From Catalinimonas alkaloidigena (GTDB lineage: Bacteria; Bacteroidota; Bacteroidia; Cytophagales; Flexibacteraceae): a stretch of DNA of 64,000 nt. Shown here in pieces: positions 34,149 to 43,098 of this stretch. The notes beneath the pieces are model-generated. The model searched no databases and had not been told where the DNA came from. It was given only the letters and a program-made list of their open reading frames with translations. Position numbers and translations under genes: made by a program. Location of the stretch: contig NZ_FNFO01000017.1 in assembly GCF_900100765.1 (NCBI RefSeq), positions 1 to 64,000 of the forward strand. Reading direction: 5' to 3'. Positions within the stretch are counted from its first letter, which is position 1, and the number at the start of each line of letters is the position of its first letter.

Positions 34149-35783
34149 CTACCGCGACTCCCACTCTTCCGGCGCGAAGTCTTTAAAGGTCTGGCTGAGT
34201 TGTTTGTCGGTTGCTTTTTTCTTGGTTGTCCAGCCCGCATCCAGTTCCAGCGCCACGACGCCTTTCAGGCTGAGGGCACTGCGCAGATCGTCACGGTCTT
34301 TGGCGAAATCGGCCCAGCGGCGACTGGAGCGCAGCGCGTATTTCCGGGCGAAGGCGTCGCCGCGGGCCTGCAGATCGTTCCGCTTTTCGATCACGTAGTT
34401 CAGGCGGTCGAGCAGGTCTTTCGTGGATTTACCGATCACTTCGGTGGCCTCCAGTGTGCCCATGGTCATGACGGTTGTGCCGCCGATGGTCGAGACGACT
34501 TTTTTGGTCGGGTCGGGAATGGATTCGATGACCGGCGTAACGCCCGTTACGGCACCCAGCGACGCGTTGGCAATCGAGCGGTTCTTTTTGCCGCGCTTGG
34601 CGGTGCGGAAGTCTTTTTTGAGGCGTTCTTCCACCTCCTGCAATTGCTCCAGCATCTCCCAGGTGCGGACCAGCATGGTACGGTAGTCGGTGTAAAGTTT
34701 CCGGTCGAGGGCCTCTTCGTTCACCGCATTCTGGATCGTAAACTCGATGGTAAGTTCTTCTCGCTTCCGCGATTTGTCGAGCGCAAAGAACGTAGCCTCA
34801 AAGGTCAGCGAGTCGAGCGGGTCCTGCACAAAATCGTAGTTGGGGGTCCAGATGAACTCGTACTGGTTGTCGGTATTGCGCACCAGCGCATCTTTCGGAA
34901 AGTTCGGCTGGTTGGTCACGAAGTCGAACGCCTGGATGTCGTCGTCGCCGTTCGGGTCCGAGAGGTAAAATTTGAGGTTGATCGTGACGTCTTCTTTTGA
35001 ACTGACGCGGGTGGATTTCGGTGCCACCGAGATGGAAGGCGGCAGGTCCATTTGCGTAGCGGCCAGCTTCAGCGTGCCTTGGGTCCGGGCCTTGGCGGGC
35101 TGGTCTTCCACGTAGAATTCCATTTCGATGGGTTCGCGTTTCAGCGCGTTGAACTGCGTGATGGACGGCCTCCAGCTCACCTCTCCCTGGGCCGAGAGCT
35201 TCATGCCTTCGGGCATTTTCGTCGGAATCGGCACGAACACAATGGGGTCTTCGTCTTCGTCGTAGACTGTACCGGCCTCAATCTGGTAGGTATTCTGAGT
35301 ATTGTACTGTACGTAGAACGGCTTCAGCTCGCCCGCCACGGGGGAACGATTGGTATGTTTTACGACGATTTCGGCTTTTTTCACCACCTTTTCGTCGTTG
35401 GCGTTCCGGACTTCGAACAGCAGCGGAAACGCCTTTTCTTCTTCCAGCCGCCCCACCAGATCGTAGCCGGGCGTCCAGGTGAAATGGCCCGCCGAGTCGA
35501 GTTGAACGCCAGGTTGCGTGCCTTCGACCAGCCGGAACGTGTAAGGTGCCTGCCCTTGGGCTTTCACGTCGAACGAAAGCGTTTCGCCTTCGGCCACGGG
35601 TTCCAGCTCGGGTAACAGAAGATCCAGCTCCGGCGTGGGCGGGGTGTCGTGAGCCGAGTCGGCGGGGGGGGGTGTACTGGCGGAAAGGGTATCCGGGAGG
35701 ATTTCGGGTTCCTGCGTTTGCGCCCAAAGCCCACAGGCGGGCAGCATCCCCCCGAGGATCAGGCTAAGAATCCATTTTCTCAT
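34149..35783 (-). CDS. Exported Ig-like (He_PIG/cadherin-like) repeat protein
   Basis: A 544-residue exported protein. The start at 35783 gives signal MRKWILSLILGGMLPACGLWAQ. Three beta-sandwich repeats of the putative-Ig (dystroglycan/He_PIG) type follow: about 50-145 (GETLSFDVKAQGQAPYTFRL ... DSAGHFTWTPGYDLVG), 150-245 (GEVSWRPS), and 250-350 (NQYEFIWTPNYDFVQ). The last 200 residues are different: a helical, coiled-coil-like stretch (LVRTWEMLEQLQEVEERLKKDF), then a Gly/Thr/Val-rich segment (STIGGTTVMTMGTLEATEVIG) that could insert in a membrane, and a charged tail. The role is unknown; surface adhesion or a cell-envelope anchor is possible. Confidence 0.7.
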   Translation of the reverse strand: MRKWILSLILGGMLPACGLWAQTQEPEILPDTLSASTPPPADSAHDTPPTPELDLLLPELEPVAEGETLSFDVKAQGQAPYTFRLVEGTQPGVQLDSAGHFTWTPGYDLVGRLEEEKAFPLLFEVRNANDEKVVKKAEIVVKHTNRSPVAGELKPFYVQYNTQNTYQIEAGTVYDEDEDPIVFVPIPTKMPEGMKLSAQGEVSWRPSITQFNALKREPIEMEFYVEDQPAKARTQGTLKLAATQMDLPPSISVAPKSTRVSSKEDVTINLKFYLSDPNGDDDIQAFDFVTNQPNFPKDALVRNTDNQYEFIWTPNYDFVQDPLDSLTFEATFFALDKSRKREELTIEFTIQNAVNEEALDRKLYTDYRTMLVRTWEMLEQLQEVEERLKKDFRTAKRGKKNRSIANASLGAVTGVTPVIESIPDPTKKVVSTIGGTTVMTMGTLEATEVIGKSTKDLLDRLNYVIEKRNDLQARGDAFARKYALRSSRRWADFAKDRDDLRSALSLKGVVALELDAGWTTKKKATDKQLSQTFKDFAPEEWESR

Positions 35784-35917
35784 CGTATTTCGTTGACTCT
35801 GCGATACAGACACTTCCTGGCAAAGCTCCGTTACCGCCAACGACAAAGATACAGCGGCATTTTACCCGTGCAACCCAAGCCGTCCGGAAACCGAAGCTTC
35901 AGCAAGTAAGAAAAGAA

Positions 35918-37135
35918 TCAGTCGAAATACTGTCGATAGCGCGTGGTTTGCGAGTAAACGTTTTTGAGCATCGCGCGCGTGGGATCGTCGAGTGGCTGGT
36001 GGCGGCGGCCCATCACGTGCTCCACCATGTCCAGAAACTTGTCGAGCCGGTAAAGCGAAAAGCCGGTGCCCGGTCCTTCCGGATTCGCCCACGAGAACGA
36101 AGGGACAAATTTACCAGGATATCCCGCACCAAAAATATTGGCTCCGATGCCGACCACTGTTCCGGTGTTGAACATGGTGTTGATCCCGGCTTTGGAGTGA
36201 TCGCCCATGATCAGGCCACAAAACTGCAGGCCGGCGTCCTCGAAGCGCTCGTCGGGGTAGCTCCAGACTTTGACGTTGCCGTAATTATTCTTCAGGTTCG
36301 AGGTGTTGGTATCGGCCCCCAGGTTGCACCACTCGCCCAGCACGGTGTTGCCGATGAAACCGTCGTGCGATTTGTTGCTGTTGGCAAAGAGTACCGAGTT
36401 GTTGATCTCCCCTCCCGCTTTGCAATACGGCCCCACGGTGGTGCCGCCCCGAATTTTTGCCGCAAAACTCACGGCTGCGCCCTCGCCCATGGCAAACGGC
36501 CCGCGGATGATGGCTCCTTCGTGGATCTGCGCATCGCGGCCCAGGTAGATCGGCCCTGGCTCGGCATTGAGAATTGCGGCTTTGATCTGCACACCCGGCT
36601 CCAGAAACACCTGATCGGGATGGTAGACGATGGTATGCGGGTCGGCAATGGGTGCAGAGCGGCGCCCGGCGGTCAGCAAGGCAAAATCGGCGGCGATCTC
36701 GTCGCCATTTCGTTGAAAAATGTGCCAAACCTTACGGATCACCGTGACGGGCGGAACGTGGGTACGCACGGTCCAGCCTTGCCGGTCGCCACGCAAAAGG
36801 GCTTCGACCTGCGCCCGGGTGCCGTGGGCAGCCAGCACCACGCCCTCTTGCACCAGCGCTTCGTGCGGGGCAAGCGAGCCGAGCGCCTGTAGCAGCGACG
36901 GATGCGCGCAAACCGCTCCGTTCAGAAAACAGGCCAGGGCCTCGGCCGCCAGCGTGAAAGGATACAGTTTTTGCAGGTAAGGCTGAGTCAAGTGCCCACA
37001 GGCCTCGCCCAAGTGCCGCTCCCACTTTTCGTGCAGGGTCAGAATGCCCACCCTGACGCCACTCACCGGCCGCGTGTAGGTCAGCGGCAGCAGCGACGGG
37101 CGGATCACCGGATCGTCAAAGATTACATACTGCAT
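35918..37135 (-). CDS. GlmU-family sugar nucleotidyltransferase/acetyltransferase
   Basis: A 405-residue protein of the Bacteroidota-type alternative GlmU group (putative UDP-GlcNAc diphosphorylase/glucosamine-1-phosphate acetyltransferase). The N-terminal third (MQYVIFDDPVIRPSLLPLTYTRPVSGVRVGILTLHEKWE) is a divergent nucleotidyltransferase-like domain. The C-terminal part is a left-handed beta-helix of hexapeptide repeats (IYLGRDAQIHEGAIIRGPFAMGEGAAV, GIGANIFGAGYPGKFVP) with the conserved NNSVLFANSNKSHDGFIG segment. The protein probably supplies UDP-GlcNAc-type precursors for the envelope. It lies directly after rpmE, separated by that gene's terminator. Confidence 0.85.
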   Translation of the reverse strand: MQYVIFDDPVIRPSLLPLTYTRPVSGVRVGILTLHEKWERHLGEACGHLTQPYLQKLYPFTLAAEALACFLNGAVCAHPSLLQALGSLAPHEALVQEGVVLAAHGTRAQVEALLRGDRQGWTVRTHVPPVTVIRKVWHIFQRNGDEIAADFALLTAGRRSAPIADPHTIVYHPDQVFLEPGVQIKAAILNAEPGPIYLGRDAQIHEGAIIRGPFAMGEGAAVSFAAKIRGGTTVGPYCKAGGEINNSVLFANSNKSHDGFIGNTVLGEWCNLGADTNTSNLKNNYGNVKVWSYPDERFEDAGLQFCGLIMGDHSKAGINTMFNTGTVVGIGANIFGAGYPGKFVPSFSWANPEGPGTGFSLYRLDKFLDMVEHVMGRRHQPLDDPTRAMLKNVYSQTTRYRQYFD

Positions 37136-37146
37136 AGGGGAGAAAC

Positions 37147-37182
37147 AAAAAAAGCCTCCACGATGCGCATCGGGAGACTTTT
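37147..37182 (-). terminator. Intrinsic terminator of rpmE
   Basis: On the minus strand AAAGTCTCC-CGATGC folds back on GCATCG-TGGAGGCTTT, with the inner palindrome CGATGCGCATCG at its tip, then a run of seven T. It separates the L31 gene from the GlmU-like gene that starts just 12 bases later. Confidence 0.6.
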
Positions 37183-37201
37183 GCTACATATTCTTGTAGA
37201 A

Positions 37202-37447
37202 TTATCCTTTTCTGTACCGACGGTTGAATTTTTCCACCCGTCCGGCCGTATCCACGAATAGTTTTTTACCCGTGTAGAAAGGATGCGATGCCGAAGAAAC
37301 CTCCACTTTGACAAGCGGATAGGTTTGTCCGTCTTCCCACTCGACGGTTTCGTCAGTTTGAATGGTGGAGCGCGTCATAAATTTGAAATCGCTCTGCATA
37401 TCCCAAAAAACCACAGGACGGTAGTTGGGGTGAATATCTTTTTTCAT
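37202..37447 (-). CDS. rpmE2: 50S ribosomal protein L31 type B
   Basis: An 81-residue L31. It begins [16 protein letters not shown] and ends [27 protein letters not shown], the type-B pattern. The four zinc-binding cysteines of type A L31 are absent, so this version does not need zinc and is the form that elsewhere is used under zinc limitation; with no second copy in the window one cannot tell if it is the only L31. A well-formed Bacteroidota promoter lies upstream at 37481-37512. Confidence 0.95.
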   Translation of the reverse strand: MKKDIHPNYRPVVFWDMQSDFKFMTRSTIQTDETVEWEDGQTYPLVKVEVSSASHPFYTGKKLFVDTAGRVEKFNRRYRKG

Positions 37448-37480
37448 AAGTCTGCCGGATAAGATTCACTGAACGGGCGG

Positions 37481-37512
37481 CAAAGTTAGCAAATCCCGAT
37501 TAGTCTTCCAAC
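37481..37512 (-). promoter_or_regulatory. Bacteroidota-type promoter of rpmE2
   Basis: Read on the minus strand: GTTG (37509-37512, a -33 element with one mismatch to TTTG), a 20-base spacer, and TAACTTTG (37481-37488, a perfect TAnnTTTG -7 element). The start codon lies 33 bases downstream of the -7 element. Confidence 0.6.
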
Positions 37513-37583
37513 GTGCCCCTCGGATAAATACTTTTTTAATAAATCCATAACCCTAAGCAGCACATTTCCTTGCTTTTCCGTCG

Positions 37584-37636
37584 TTACTATTGAGGCGCAA
37601 AAAGTACACTCCGGTGGGTAAGCGCCTCAATAGTAA
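37584..37636. repeat. 15-bp perfect inverted repeat upstream of PRTase operon
   Basis: TTACTATTGAGGCGC (37584-37598) is repeated as its exact reverse complement at 37622-37636, with 23 bases between. The right arm lies next to the predicted -7 element TACCTTTG at 37651-37658, so it is placed as an operator and would not be in the transcript. There is no T run as in a terminator. Confidence 0.6.
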
Positions 37637-37650
37637 TCAGATAATCCTTC

Positions 37651-37658
37651 TACCTTTG
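37651..37658 (+). promoter_or_regulatory. -7 element of the PRTase operon
   Basis: TACCTTTG is a perfect match to the Bacteroidota TAnnTTTG -7 element, 18 bases before the ATG at 37677. The -33 position falls over the right arm of the inverted repeat. Confidence 0.45.
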
Positions 37659-37676
37659 CCACCGCGCAGCTTGGTT

Positions 37677-38081
37677 ATGAAGAACATATACAAGTCCGGC
37701 CTGTTTTTTTGCCTGCTCATTACGCTCCTTGCCGCTTGGAGGTCGCCAGCTCGGGTCAACCAATTTACCGCATCTTACTACAACGAAGGCGTTCGTCTGG
37801 ACTGGAGTCTTGCCGAAAACGATGTCAGTCAATTTGAACTGCACCGGAAAGATGACGACGATCAGACCTATTCTAAGGTGACCAACGTGTCGCCCAACCT
37901 TTCGGGGCAATACCATTACCTGGACAAGGGCTTGTACGAAGACGAGCTTTTTCTGAACGAACTGGAATACCGCCTCACGGCCATTCACGATTCCAGTCAG
38001 GTTTTTTACTATACTACCATTTCCAGTGCTCCGACGGCTTTTGAACGGTCGTGGGACAGCATTAAATCCATGTTTCGTTAA
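37677..38081 (+). CDS. Exported protein with fibronectin-like fold (predicted)
   Basis: A 134-residue protein. The start at 37677 gives MKNIYKSGLFFCLLITLLAAWRSPA, a signal peptide. The rest (VNQFTASYYNEGVRLDWSLAENDVSQFELHRKDDDDQTYSKVTNV...EYRLTAIHDSSQVFYYTTIS) has the strand pattern and 'D-W-x-x-x-E-x-x-V-x-x-F-E-L-x-R' core of fibronectin type III-like modules in Bacteroidota secretion-related proteins. Its stop codon overlaps the next start as TAATG, so it is coupled to the phosphoribosyltransferase gene. Confidence 0.65.
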   Translation: MKNIYKSGLFFCLLITLLAAWRSPARVNQFTASYYNEGVRLDWSLAENDVSQFELHRKDDDDQTYSKVTNVSPNLSGQYHYLDKGLYEDELFLNELEYRLTAIHDSSQVFYYTTISSAPTAFERSWDSIKSMFR

Positions 38082-38593
38082 TGACGCCTTCTACCGTACA
38101 CCGCCTGCTGGGCCACCGTCAGACGCTCGACAAAATTCGCCGCATCGCCTACGAGATTTACGAGCATAATTATACGGAAGAACGCATTGTGCTGGCGGGC
38201 ATCCGCGGCAACGGCTATCCGCTGGCCCAGATGCTGGCGCAAAATCTGCTGGAAATTTCGCCCCTTCAGCCGATAGTGGCCCAATTGTCGCTCGACAAAG
38301 ACGCACCGCTGGAAAGTGACATTACGCTCGACATCAACCCGAAGGAGATCGAAGGGTGTTGCATTGTGCTGGTCGACGACGTGCTGAACACAGGCCGTAC
38401 GCTGGCGTACAGCCTCCATCCGTTCCTAGATTTCCATCCGCTGAAAAAGATTCAGGTAGCGGTGTTGGTAGACCGGGGGCATAAGAAATTTCCCGTGGCA
38501 CCCGATTTTGTCGGCTATACGCTCTCGACTACCCTGCAGGAACACATCGACGTTCGCCTGGAAGAGAACGATTTCGGTGTTTACCTGAAATAG
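38081..38593 (+). CDS. Phosphoribosyltransferase, PyrR-like
   Basis: A 170-residue type I phosphoribosyltransferase. The PRPP-binding loop VLVDDVLNTGRTL is at residues 97-109, and the hood/flexible-loop ERIVLAGIRGNGYPLAQ at 35-51. The ending DRGHKKFPVAPDFVGYTLSTTLQEHIDVRLEENDFGVYL corresponds to PyrR proteins (DRGHRELPIxxDYVG). PyrR-like enzymes carry uracil phosphoribosyltransferase activity and in some bacteria control pyr operons; RNA control cannot be asserted here. The start codon overlaps the stop of the upstream gene by one base (TAATG). Confidence 0.8.
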   Translation: MTPSTVHRLLGHRQTLDKIRRIAYEIYEHNYTEERIVLAGIRGNGYPLAQMLAQNLLEISPLQPIVAQLSLDKDAPLESDITLDINPKEIEGCCIVLVDDVLNTGRTLAYSLHPFLDFHPLKKIQVAVLVDRGHKKFPVAPDFVGYTLSTTLQEHIDVRLEENDFGVYLK

Positions 38594-38673
38594 GCATCGG
38601 CCTCGACCAATCCGAAAAGAAATTCCACAAAACGGTTCGGTGACCGAAAATTTATCGACCTTTAGCTTCAGCT

Positions 38674-40782
38674 ATGGGATGGGCACCTTATTCGTTCGTA
38701 CGGATTGCCATTTTTTTTGCGCTCGGCATCCTGCTGGGTATGTACCTGGACGCGCCCTGGTACGTAGGGGCCGCCGTCACGGCAATTGCCTTAATCACCT
38801 ATTGCGCACTTCTCTTTGGCCTTAACAAAACCCAGCGACTCGACTACCGCGGTGGGTTGGGCCTGGCAGGATTGGTCGCCGTTGCCGGCGTGGGGATGAT
38901 CCGTCTCCATCAGACCACCGCCCTCAACACCCCGCAGCACCTTTTCCATCGCTACGCGCAGGTAGAAGCTTACGAAGTCGTCCTTAATGCACCGCCCCGC
39001 CACTTCCCGACGTATACACGTGCAGAAGTACAGGTGCCCCGCGTGCGTACGGAAGGGCAATGGCAGGCGACGGAAGGCAAACTGCTGTTGTACCTGCCGG
39101 CCGACTCGGCCGCGCGCAGTCTGGTGTACGGCGACGTGCTGCTGGTAAACGGCACTCCCGATACCTTGCGCCCCCCGATGAACCCCGATGCGTTCGACTT
39201 CCGGGCGTGGCTGCATCAGAAACAGATTCTGCTCGAAGGGCGGGCACGCGAAAGCGAGTGGCTGCGGATGGGCTATGCGCCCCCTCATCGGCTTCTGGCC
39301 TGGGCCGACCACGCCCGGCGCAGTGCGGCACAACAAATTTTGCGTTACTTCCCCCATCGCGAGTCGGCCATCATCGCCCAGGCCCTGATTCTGGGCGTGC
39401 GCGACGAGCTCAGTTCTTCGTTGCGCGCGCGCTATGCCGCCGCCGGGGTCATGCACGTACTGGCGGTCTCCGGCCTGCACGTCGGCATCATCTACGAAGC
39501 GCTCCTGCTGGCGCTGGGTTTGCTGTTCCGGCCCTGGCGGGAGACCAAACGGTTCGAAAAACTTTCGGTCGCTTTTGCACTTTTGCTGCTCTGGCTTTAC
39601 GCGTTTCTGACCGGACTGACGCCGTCGGTGCTGCGGGCGACGGTGATGTTCTCGGTATTTGGGATCGGTTCGTTGCTCGGTCGCAAGGCACTTTCGTACA
39701 ACAAATGGGCTTTTTCGGCCTTTCTGCTGCTGTTTTTCAACCCCTGGTGGCTGGTCGACGTGGGGTTCCAGCTTTCGTTTCTAGCGGTGCTGGGCATTCT
39801 TTATCTGTACGACGACATTAATGCGCTGGTCGCGCCGCGCTTCCGAACCACGCAGTACCTCTGGAAAATGGTGTCGGTGACCACGGCCGCCCAGCTGGCC
39901 ACCTTTCCGCTGTCGCTGTACTACTTCCACCAGTTTCCACCCTATTTTCTGCTGGCCAACCTGGTTGTGCTCCCGCTGGTGAGCATTCTGGTGGTGCCGG
40001 GCCTGTTGGTTTTCCTGTTCATCGCGTGGGTGCCGCTGCTGGCACCGGCAGGAGGCTGGGTTCTCAGCTATCTTATTGTAGGTATGAATCACCTGCTGGA
40101 CTGGCTCAACTTACTTCCCGGGGCGGTGCAAGAAGGAATTTTCCTGTCGCCCGCCATGCTGGTGCTGCTGTATGCCCTCATTGTATTGCTCCTGGCCTTC
40201 ATCGCGCGCCGCGAAATGCGCTGGTTGACCAGCGCCATGGCGATGTTGCTGCTCCTGTGCGGCCTGTGGGTGTACCGCGCCTGGGAACGAGCCCACCAGT
40301 CGCGCGTGGAGTGGTACAGCTTCCCGTACCATACGGCCCTGGGAGTGATGCGCGGGCAACACGCGTTGCTGATCGCCGACTCGACGTTGCTGCAACGCCC
40401 CGGCACCCTCCACTACCAACTCGACGACCATTTTTACAACTGCGGCATCCGGCGCACCGACACGCTGACGTGGCAGGAGGCAACTGACCGGGGGCTTCTG
40501 CGCCCGACCGAAGCGGGGCCGTTGCTCGTCTGGCAAGGCGAAACGTTTCTGCTGGCCCAAAATCCCTACGCCACGCTGGCCGACTCGGCGGCAGTAGATT
40601 ACCTGGTCGTGACCCGGAGGGTGGCCTGGCAGTGGGAGCGGTTTTCCACACAACTTCGCTTTCGCCATCTTCTCCTGAGCGGCACCTACACATTTCCGCG
40701 TCAGACGCCGCTGTACGAGCCTGCCTTGCAGGCCCACGACCTCTCCCGGCAGGGGGCCTGGCTGCACGAGCCGCGCGAATGA
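38674..40782 (+). CDS. ComEC/Rec2 family DNA-transport membrane protein
   Basis: A 702-residue multi-helix membrane protein. It has the ComEC core: an N-terminal DUF4131-like region (about 60-190), then competence motif VMHVLAVSGLHVGIIYEALLL (about 250-270) and helices with LTGLTPSVLRATVMFSVF and FQLSFLAVLGILYL. The C-terminal metallo-beta-lactamase domain found in Gram-positive ComEC is missing, common in Bacteroidota. The end (SRVEWYSFPYHTALGVMRGQHALLIAD) is a short remnant-like domain. ComEC forms the inner-membrane channel for transforming DNA; a helix-hairpin-helix protein is encoded 5.5 kb downstream. Confidence 0.88.
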   Translation: MGWAPYSFVRIAIFFALGILLGMYLDAPWYVGAAVTAIALITYCALLFGLNKTQRLDYRGGLGLAGLVAVAGVGMIRLHQTTALNTPQHLFHRYAQVEAYEVVLNAPPRHFPTYTRAEVQVPRVRTEGQWQATEGKLLLYLPADSAARSLVYGDVLLVNGTPDTLRPPMNPDAFDFRAWLHQKQILLEGRARESEWLRMGYAPPHRLLAWADHARRSAAQQILRYFPHRESAIIAQALILGVRDELSSSLRARYAAAGVMHVLAVSGLHVGIIYEALLLALGLLFRPWRETKRFEKLSVAFALLLLWLYAFLTGLTPSVLRATVMFSVFGIGSLLGRKALSYNKWAFSAFLLLFFNPWWLVDVGFQLSFLAVLGILYLYDDINALVAPRFRTTQYLWKMVSVTTAAQLATFPLSLYYFHQFPPYFLLANLVVLPLVSILVVPGLLVFLFIAWVPLLAPAGGWVLSYLIVGMNHLLDWLNLLPGAVQEGIFLSPAMLVLLYALIVLLLAFIARREMRWLTSAMAMLLLLCGLWVYRAWERAHQSRVEWYSFPYHTALGVMRGQHALLIADSTLLQRPGTLHYQLDDHFYNCGIRRTDTLTWQEATDRGLLRPTEAGPLLVWQGETFLLAQNPYATLADSAAVDYLVVTRRVAWQWERFSTQLRFRHLLLSGTYTFPRQTPLYEPALQAHDLSRQGAWLHEPRE

Positions 40783-40960
40783 TGCCGCTTTTCCGGCCGA
40801 TCCCGTACTTTTACAGACGGAAATCCGCGCTTTTGAGCCCACACCCGGGGCGACGCTTCCCGGTGCGCCGGAAAGATCCGTCACACATCGGTCACTGCGC
40901 CCGCGCGATTCCCGTACTTTACGAAGAACTGGCCCCAGGCTTTTCAGTAACCTACAACGC

Positions 40961-41437
40961 ATGAAACAAGAAAAACTGGTGATCGGACGTGTGGACTGCA
41001 TCGACTTGCCGGAAATGAACGTCGAAAACGTGCTGGCGAAAGTCGATACCGGTGCCTACACTTCCTCGATCCACTGTTCGGAGATCCACCTTTCGGAACG
41101 TGACGGCCGCCCGCTTCTCTGTTTTCACATCCTCGACGAGCGGCACACCGACCTGGAAACACGCGAGTTTCAAACCGAAAAGTTTGAACAGAAAGTCATC
41201 AAAAATTCGTTCGGTCAATCGGAAGAGCGCTACATCATCACCACGGTGGTGCGCATTTTCGACCGGGAGTTCGAGACGGCGTTCTCACTCTCGAACCGGG
41301 CCGACATGCGCTACCCCATTTTGCTGGGGCGCAAGTTTCTGAATAAGCAATTTGTGGTCGACACTGCCCGAAAAAACGTCTCTTACAAACGCAAACTCAA
41401 AGCGGCGGAACGCAGCCGTGCGAAAGCTAACCGCTGA
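40961..41437 (+). CDS. RimK-associated retropepsin-like 'zinc protease' family protein
   Basis: A 158-residue protein of the PF05618-type family (annotated as ATP-dependent zinc protease, fold of retroviral aspartic proteases). The single active-site-like motif is AKVDTGAYTSSIH (D29-T30-G31). Other conserved parts are LCFHILDERH..., RYIITTVVRIFDREFETAFSLSNRADMRYPILLGRKFL. In many bacteria this family is encoded next to RimK-type ATP-grasp ligase genes; no rimK is visible here. The function is not firmly known. HemC follows 8 bases later, so the two may share a transcript. Confidence 0.8.
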   Translation: MKQEKLVIGRVDCIDLPEMNVENVLAKVDTGAYTSSIHCSEIHLSERDGRPLLCFHILDERHTDLETREFQTEKFEQKVIKNSFGQSEERYIITTVVRIFDREFETAFSLSNRADMRYPILLGRKFLNKQFVVDTARKNVSYKRKLKAAERSRAKANR

Positions 41438-41445
41438 TTTCTCTT

Positions 41446-42378
41446 ATGCAAACCATTCGTATCGGCACCCGTGGCAGCCAACTGGCCCTCTGGCAGGCGC
41501 ATCACGTCGCCGACCTCCTGCGCGACGCGGGACTCGCGCCCGAGATTGTGACCATCGAAACCAAGGGTGATAAAATTCTGGACGTGTCGCTCGCTAAAAT
41601 CGGCAGCAAAGGCGTGTTTACGCAAGAACTGGAAGACGGACTGCGCGACGGTTCCATCGACATTGCCGTCCACAGCGCCAAAGACATGCCCTCGCAACTT
41701 CCCGACGATCTGGAACTGATCGCGTTTACGGAACGCGAGCTGGCTGGCGACGTGCTGGTCAGCGCCCTGCCCGACGTGCGGCTGGACGACCCAAGCCGTC
41801 GGCTGGTGGTGGGCACCTCGTCTACGCGCCGCCGCGCCATTCTGCGTCGCTTTTACCCTCACGTAACGCTCGTCGACATGCGGGGGAATTTACAAACGCG
41901 CATGCGCAAAATGGCTGAAGGCCAATGCGAGGCCCTGTTGCTGGCCTATGCTGGCGTCCACCGCATGGGTTACGACGACCACATCGCCGAGATGCTGCCC
42001 CTCGACCCGTTTACGCCCGCCGTGGGGCAAGGCAGCGTAACAATCGAAGCGGCCACCACGCTGGACGCTACCGTGCGGGAACAAATCCGGCAGGCCGTTA
42101 ACCATCCGGCTACCGAAACGTGCCTGCGCGCCGAGCGTGCCTTTCTGCGGCGATTGCAGGGCGGTTGCAGCATTCCCGTATTCGGGATGGCGCGGTGGGA
42201 CGAAAACCAGATTGTGCTTTCTGGCGGCATCGTCAGCCTGGAGGGCGACGAGTTTTTGCGGGAAGAGGCACAGGAGGCGCCACAAGCCGCCGAAGCCCTG
42301 GGCATTCGCGTGGCAGAACGGCTTTTGGCGCGCGGAGCGGACCGGATCTTACGCCAGATTCGCCATTCGCTTTCCTGA
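41446..42378 (+). CDS. hemC: Hydroxymethylbilane synthase (porphobilinogen deaminase)
   Basis: A 310-residue HemC that joins four porphobilinogens to hydroxymethylbilane in haem biosynthesis. Seen: RIGTRGSQLALWQA at 5-18, VHSAKDMPSQLPDDL at 75-89 with the catalytic aspartate D80, GTSSTRRRAILR at 123-134, and the dipyrromethane cofactor cysteine C241 in RLQGGCSIPV. Length matches the family. Other hem genes are not adjacent. Confidence 0.95.
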   Translation: MQTIRIGTRGSQLALWQAHHVADLLRDAGLAPEIVTIETKGDKILDVSLAKIGSKGVFTQELEDGLRDGSIDIAVHSAKDMPSQLPDDLELIAFTERELAGDVLVSALPDVRLDDPSRRLVVGTSSTRRRAILRRFYPHVTLVDMRGNLQTRMRKMAEGQCEALLLAYAGVHRMGYDDHIAEMLPLDPFTPAVGQGSVTIEAATTLDATVREQIRQAVNHPATETCLRAERAFLRRLQGGCSIPVFGMARWDENQIVLSGGIVSLEGDEFLREEAQEAPQAAEALGIRVAERLLARGADRILRQIRHSLS

Positions 42379-42425
42379 TGTTTTCGGGCAATCCGTTACT
42401 TTAGCATCCTGATTAACAACCTTCT

Positions 42426-43061
42426 ATGCGACGAATTCTCGTAATCGTGGCGCTTTTCGCGCTTTGTACTTCCTGCAGCAGTCTCTTCTCCCGGCAAAAG
42501 AAAGAGGAGGTGGTCACCATCAAAACACGTTTGGGCGACATCCACCTCATTCTGTTTGACGACACGCCGCAGCACAAAGACAACTTTCTGAAACTGGCGC
42601 GCACAGGCTTTTACGACGGCACGACCTTTCACCGGGTGATCGACGATTTCATGATCCAGGGCGGTGATCCCAATACCAAAGACGCCAATCCTGACAACGA
42701 CGGAACGGGCGGACCGGATTACAAACTCAACGCCGAAATTCGTTCGAACCACAGGCACATCCAGGGAGCCATAGCGGCCGCACGCCAGGGCGACAACGTC
42801 AACCCAGATCGCATGTCGAGCGGTTCACAGTTCTACATCGTCGAGAAAATCGACGGCACGCCCTTTCTCGACAACAAGTACACCGTCTTCGGACAGGTGA
42901 TCGGCGGTATGGAGGTGGTGGAAAAGATCGCCGAAGTTCCCAAAGACCGACGCGACCGCCCCACCGAAGACGTGAAGATGGAATTGGAAGTGAACAAAAT
43001 GAGCCACAAGGCCATGGAGAAAAAGTTCGGCTACATCTTTCCGGAAGACGAGAAGAAGTAG
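42426..43061 (+). CDS. Cyclophilin-type peptidyl-prolyl isomerase lipoprotein
   Basis: A 211-residue lipoprotein of the cyclophilin family: lipobox FALCTSCSS, then TRLGDIHLILFDDTPQHKDNF, FHRVIDDFMIQGGDP (the catalytic Arg/Phe/Gln set), GSGSQFYIVEKIDGTPFLDNKYTVFGQVIGGMEVV. It catalyses cis-trans isomerisation of Xaa-Pro bonds in envelope proteins. It ends in a lysine-rich tail. A terminator-like hairpin follows at 43157. Confidence 0.9.
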   Translation: MRRILVIVALFALCTSCSSLFSRQKKEEVVTIKTRLGDIHLILFDDTPQHKDNFLKLARTGFYDGTTFHRVIDDFMIQGGDPNTKDANPDNDGTGGPDYKLNAEIRSNHRHIQGAIAAARQGDNVNPDRMSSGSQFYIVEKIDGTPFLDNKYTVFGQVIGGMEVVEKIAEVPKDRRDRPTEDVKMELEVNKMSHKAMEKKFGYIFPEDEKK

Positions 43062-43098
43062 TTCATCCGGTTCGTTTTAGATTCTGTTTTCGTTGACG

